The notes under the pieces: model-generated
Told to the model about the DNA's origin: nothing
Seen by the model: the letters and a program-made list of their open reading frames with translations, nothing else
The model's database searches: none
Part shown: positions 61,885-64,000 of the stretch, piece by piece
How positions within the stretch are numbered: the stretch's first letter is position 1
Layout of the letters: every line of letters starts with the position of its first letter
Translations under genes and position numbers: made by a program
From: Bordetella parapertussis
Lineage (GTDB): Bacteria; Pseudomonadota; Gammaproteobacteria; Burkholderiales; Casimicrobiaceae
DNA: 64,000 bases
Reading direction: 5' to 3'
Assembly (NCBI GenBank): GCA_943331295.2
Contig: CALQLA020000009.1
Location: 58,477 to 122,476, forward strand

Positions 61885-62010
61885 GTGATCCTGGTTGCCG
61901 GTGGCACGAGGGTGGTCTTGGCCGCGCGGCCTACCGCGCGTTTCTCGAGGCGGGCGCCACGGTGCTGGCGACCTATCGCACGCAGCCCGGACTCGATGCC
62001 CTGTGGGTCG
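61885..62010 (+). pseudogene. Frameshifted N-terminal fragment of a short-chain dehydrogenase
   Basis: VILVAGGT at 61885 continues after a 2-base shift as GGLGRAAYRAFLEAGATVLA then TYR, which is a classic SDR opening with its TGxxxGxG turn. The two extra bases near 61910 break the frame and the rest of the enzyme is absent. It sits just after tehA in the same direction. Confidence 0.55.
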
Positions 62011-62252
62011 TCGCGGCAGGTCGCGCCTATACTGGGCAGGCTGAAGGTTAACTGTTTGCAGGCAGCAGAAGCGGCACAACAATCCTTTTGTGGGAAGTCG
62101 ATAACGCCGACCAGCTTACGTCCGCTCCGCCGGCGGCGGAAGATCCCCCGCCGCATCAACTCGCATTGCCTTGCCCCGTCACCTCACTGCGCGGTGATAC
62201 ATTCCGCGAGAAAGAGGCCGGTGGATCACGAAGAAAAGAGAGAGACAACAGC

Positions 62253-62342
62253 CGGTCACGATCAGCCGAAAGGCGCGGTCACGATCGTCCGAAACGCGCG
62301 GTCACGATGCCGAAATCACCGGTCACGATGGGCCGAAATACG
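62253..62342 (-). repeat. Four IS-end-like repeats, right of tehA
   Basis: On the plus strand CGGTCACGAT followed by 2-4 bases and CCGAAA occurs four times, starting at 62253, 62276, 62299 and 62320, a spacing of 21-23 bp. Read on the minus strand each is TTTCGG...ATCGTGACCG. Such arrays are typical of transposase-binding ends of IS21-like elements. No istA or istB gene is present in the window. Confidence 0.55.
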
Positions 62343-62733
62343 CAGTTTAGTTGGGCGGCGACAATGATCTTGACCGGTCGGTGGAACGTCGGTGGAACGA
62401 CAAGCAGGATGACCGGTAGCGAGGAGTCGAAGGCGGCGTAGCCGCCGTAGACGACGAGCTACCGGCGGCGCCGGGTTGGTGGGGTTCACGATGGAGGGCC
62501 GAGGTCTCAACAAGAGGTCGGCCCAGTGCCAGGAACCCGTATCACCGATCAACAGGTCTGCCTCTACAGGTTGCCTCGACCGCGGCCGTGGGCGGGGGCT
62601 GGCAGTCTTTGTTCCGGCATTTCTCGCACGTGAAGGCATGGTCGTGGCGCGCTGGCAGCGGCATCCTGACCCTGGTCATCCGGTATACTCCAGGCAGAGC
62701 CGGCCTCGCAACATTCCCCATCTCCAGGCGCCC
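62343..62733. other. Gene-poor stretch between repeats and kinase gene
   Basis: This 391-bp stretch continues the IS-like sequence (GGTGGAACG appears twice near 62379-62400) and has no gene I can support. A TATACT at 62684 could be the -10 element of the kinase gene; the -35 is weak. The short minus-strand frame across it is Arg/Pro-rich and unlike any family I recognise. Confidence 0.3.
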
Positions 62734-63462
62734 ATGACGACCAAATCCCAACCCGCTCCCGTGGTCATTCTCGTCAACGGGCCGAGCTCATCCGGAAAAT
62801 CAACTGCCTGTCGAGCCTTGCAGGAACGGCTGACCGATCTCGCAGACGGTGACATCACCGCCACCTTTGCGTCTGTGGCGTTTGACGACAAGTTTCGATT
62901 GATCTCCGACAAGCTCTATTCCATCGATTTCGTGAAATGTTCGGGTGGCGACCTCAACCGGCTTGCCTCCCGCGAGCCGAACGACGGTCGTGCCGCCTGG
63001 GAATACATCGATGACGGCAACGCCGAGGGGAAGCACGGGGGGAGTCCCCGCATCCGGCTCGTCCTCAACCCTCACACCCGCCGATTGCTGACTGGAATTC
63101 ACCGCGGCTGGGGTGAACACCTCAAACTCGGCACGAATCTCATCATCGATCATTTCCTGCAGGAAAGGGAGTGGTGCGAAGAGGTCATCGGGGTCATCAA
63201 GGATTCGGGGGCCCGCATTTTCCTGGTGGGGATTTTCTGCTCACTGCAGGAACTGGAGCAGCGCGAAACCTCCCGCGGCGACGGGCGAGTGGAGGGCCGC
63301 CCCCTCGGAATGGCGCGAAGAAGCGATGAGATCTGCCACTCGCATGGTCTGCAGTACGACGTGACGGTCCGGACAGATCAGCAGACCACCGCGGAATCGG
63401 TCGATACGATCGTTGCAGCACTCCGGGCGGCCGATTGCCTGCCGGGAAAACCGGCTGCGTGA
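62734..63462 (+). CDS. Chloramphenicol phosphotransferase-like kinase
   Basis: A 242-residue P-loop protein of the chloramphenicol 3-O-phosphotransferase (CPT) family. The Walker A GPSSSGKST is at 16-24. The LIIDHFLQ block matches the DDVFL region of CPT, and IFLVGIFCSLQELEQRE followed by TSRGDGR matches the Arg-containing lid. YDVTVRTD corresponds to the family end block. Streptomyces CPT is about 178 residues; the extra length lies in the middle (about 55-125). ATG 62734 starts a few residues before the first strand. Real antibiotic resistance is not shown; many family members have unknown substrates. Confidence 0.8.
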   Translation: MTTKSQPAPVVILVNGPSSSGKSTACRALQERLTDLADGDITATFASVAFDDKFRLISDKLYSIDFVKCSGGDLNRLASREPNDGRAAWEYIDDGNAEGKHGGSPRIRLVLNPHTRRLLTGIHRGWGEHLKLGTNLIIDHFLQEREWCEEVIGVIKDSGARIFLVGIFCSLQELEQRETSRGDGRVEGRPLGMARRSDEICHSHGLQYDVTVRTDQQTTAESVDTIVAALRAADCLPGKPAA

Positions 63463-63579
63463 TCGGCGCGTAAAGATGGGGTTCGGCAGTGGCGCACGCT
63501 CCCCGCAAGGCCTGCCTCGGACCGCCTGATCGTCTACGGCCTGCGCCGCGCGCTGCGCTGGTCGCCCAACCCTCTTCCG

Positions 63580-63808
63580 ATGATGAATGCCACCAGGGTC
63601 GATGCCCGCCAACTGTCGAAGGTGTTTGCCGAGCCCGGCTCGGCGAAGCAGACGGAGGCGCTCTCCGACGTCTCGCTCACGATCGGTACATACGAAATCG
63701 TCTGCCTGCTAAGTCCTCACGAGTCCGCGCTTCATTGAGCTGAAGCGCGAGATCCTGGGCTCGATCCGCGCGGAAGCCCGCGCGGCGGCGGAGGTCCCGA
63801 TCGCCTGA
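63580..63808 (+). pseudogene. ABC transporter ATPase (nitrate/sulfonate/taurine type), internally deleted
   Basis: The N-terminal part reads MNATRVDARQLSKVFAEPG and reaches LSDVSLTIGTYEIVCLL, the normal approach to Walker A, but then changes to SPHESALH and stops. In another frame the typical C-terminal end PRFIELKREILGSIRAEA follows at once and ends at 63808. Walker A, signature and Walker B are all missing, so about 170 codons were lost. Its family would suit the NMT1-type binding protein seen at the other edge, but no link is shown. Confidence 0.7.
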
Positions 63809-63881
63809 CGCATCCCGGCGGCGGCAGGCGCTGCGACCCATCGGTCCCGGCCGGCGCGTGTCAAGGGGGTTGTCGCCTGAA

Positions 63882-64000
63882 TCATGCAGCTTTTTTCTCT
63901 ATGCTTCCGATGTCTAACGCCGCTTTGACGACGGCGTCGCGTTCCGGGTTGAGCGTGACCGCAGCGATCGGCGTCCAGTCGCGGGTGTGGCGTGTCCAGC
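63882..64000 (-). CDS. C-terminal end of an unrecognised leftward gene
   Basis: A minus-strand frame enters from the right edge and ends with TGA at 63882. The last residues are RHTRDWTPIAAVTLNPERD, then a helix, then IEKKAA. I do not recognise the family. The position next to relic genes suggests an accessory or mobile gene. Confidence 0.4.
   Translation of the reverse strand, partial: WTRHTRDWTPIAAVTLNPERDAVVKAALDIGSIEKKAA

Noticed and set aside
60432..64000. Genomic island integrated at tRNA-Glu with an attachment-site repeat
   Set aside because: No second copy of the tRNA 3' end and no integrase gene are found up to the right edge. An island extending further cannot be excluded.

Overview
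The window reads as a GC-rich betaproteobacterial chromosome, most likely Burkholderiales or a close relative. The evidence is the gene blocks smc-zipA-ligA-galU, pyrG-kdsA-eno-ftsB and ppsR/ppsA, an E. coli-like OxyR, very high third-position GC, and dispersed GTAGCCCGGGTT palindromes. It is mostly core chromosome with three accessory stretches: the left end, about 44-52 kb, and about 60.5-64 kb. All calls come from reading the sequence; no database search was run.

Region by region. 1-7.8 kb is a catabolic cluster: a signal-less NMT1-type binding protein (cut by the edge), a D-2-hydroxyacid dehydrogenase and a Rieske oxygenase run leftward. A creatininase-family amidohydrolase, a glutamine-synthetase-like ligase, an FAD ferredoxin-type reductase and a flavodoxin run rightward, with a signal-less PotD-like binding protein between them. 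Together they could glutamylate, oxidise and hydrolyse an amine. 7.9-11.3 kb holds a DmsC-like relic and a secreted subtilase with a clear promoter and terminator. 11.5-19 kb holds tRNA-Thr, marC, rlmB and a complete dipeptide ABC operon, followed by an M20 amidohydrolase and a lipoprotein. 21-29.9 kb is smc, zipA, ligA, galU and oxyR. 30.2 kb is tRNA-Val. 30.5-37.3 kb is a four-gene Anbu set (permuted ATP-grasp, alpha-E, Anbu NTN-hydrolase, transglutaminase plus permuted glutamine-synthetase-like ligase), a computationally proposed peptide-ligation or tagging system. 37.4-44.1 kb is gltX, pyrG, kdsA, eno, ftsB and a SpoU-type RNA methyltransferase.

44.1-52.0 kb looks like an oxidative deoxysugar (L-fucose-like) pathway around a GntR regulator: mutarotase, binding protein, RraA-like and DapA-like lyases leftward; aldo/keto reductase and lactonase rightward. 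Its two ABC permease genes are broken by amber codons, and one also has an internal deletion. Two CTGACATGT motifs flank the regulator, and an array of palindromes with covarying stems supplies the start codon of the aldo/keto reductase.

52.1-60.5 kb carries ppsR, a PHP phosphoesterase, a YbiT-type ABC-F ATPase, an HTH regulator, ppsA (with an AT-rich patch holding a perfect internal Shine-Dalgarno sequence), a YgfX-like protein, an SDR enzyme, and tRNA-Ala/tRNA-Glu behind a strong promoter. From 60.5 kb to the end the sequence is lower in GC and full of relics: IS-end-like repeats on both sides of tehA, a frameshifted SDR fragment, a chloramphenicol-phosphotransferase-like kinase, an internally deleted ABC ATPase, and the tail of an unknown leftward gene.
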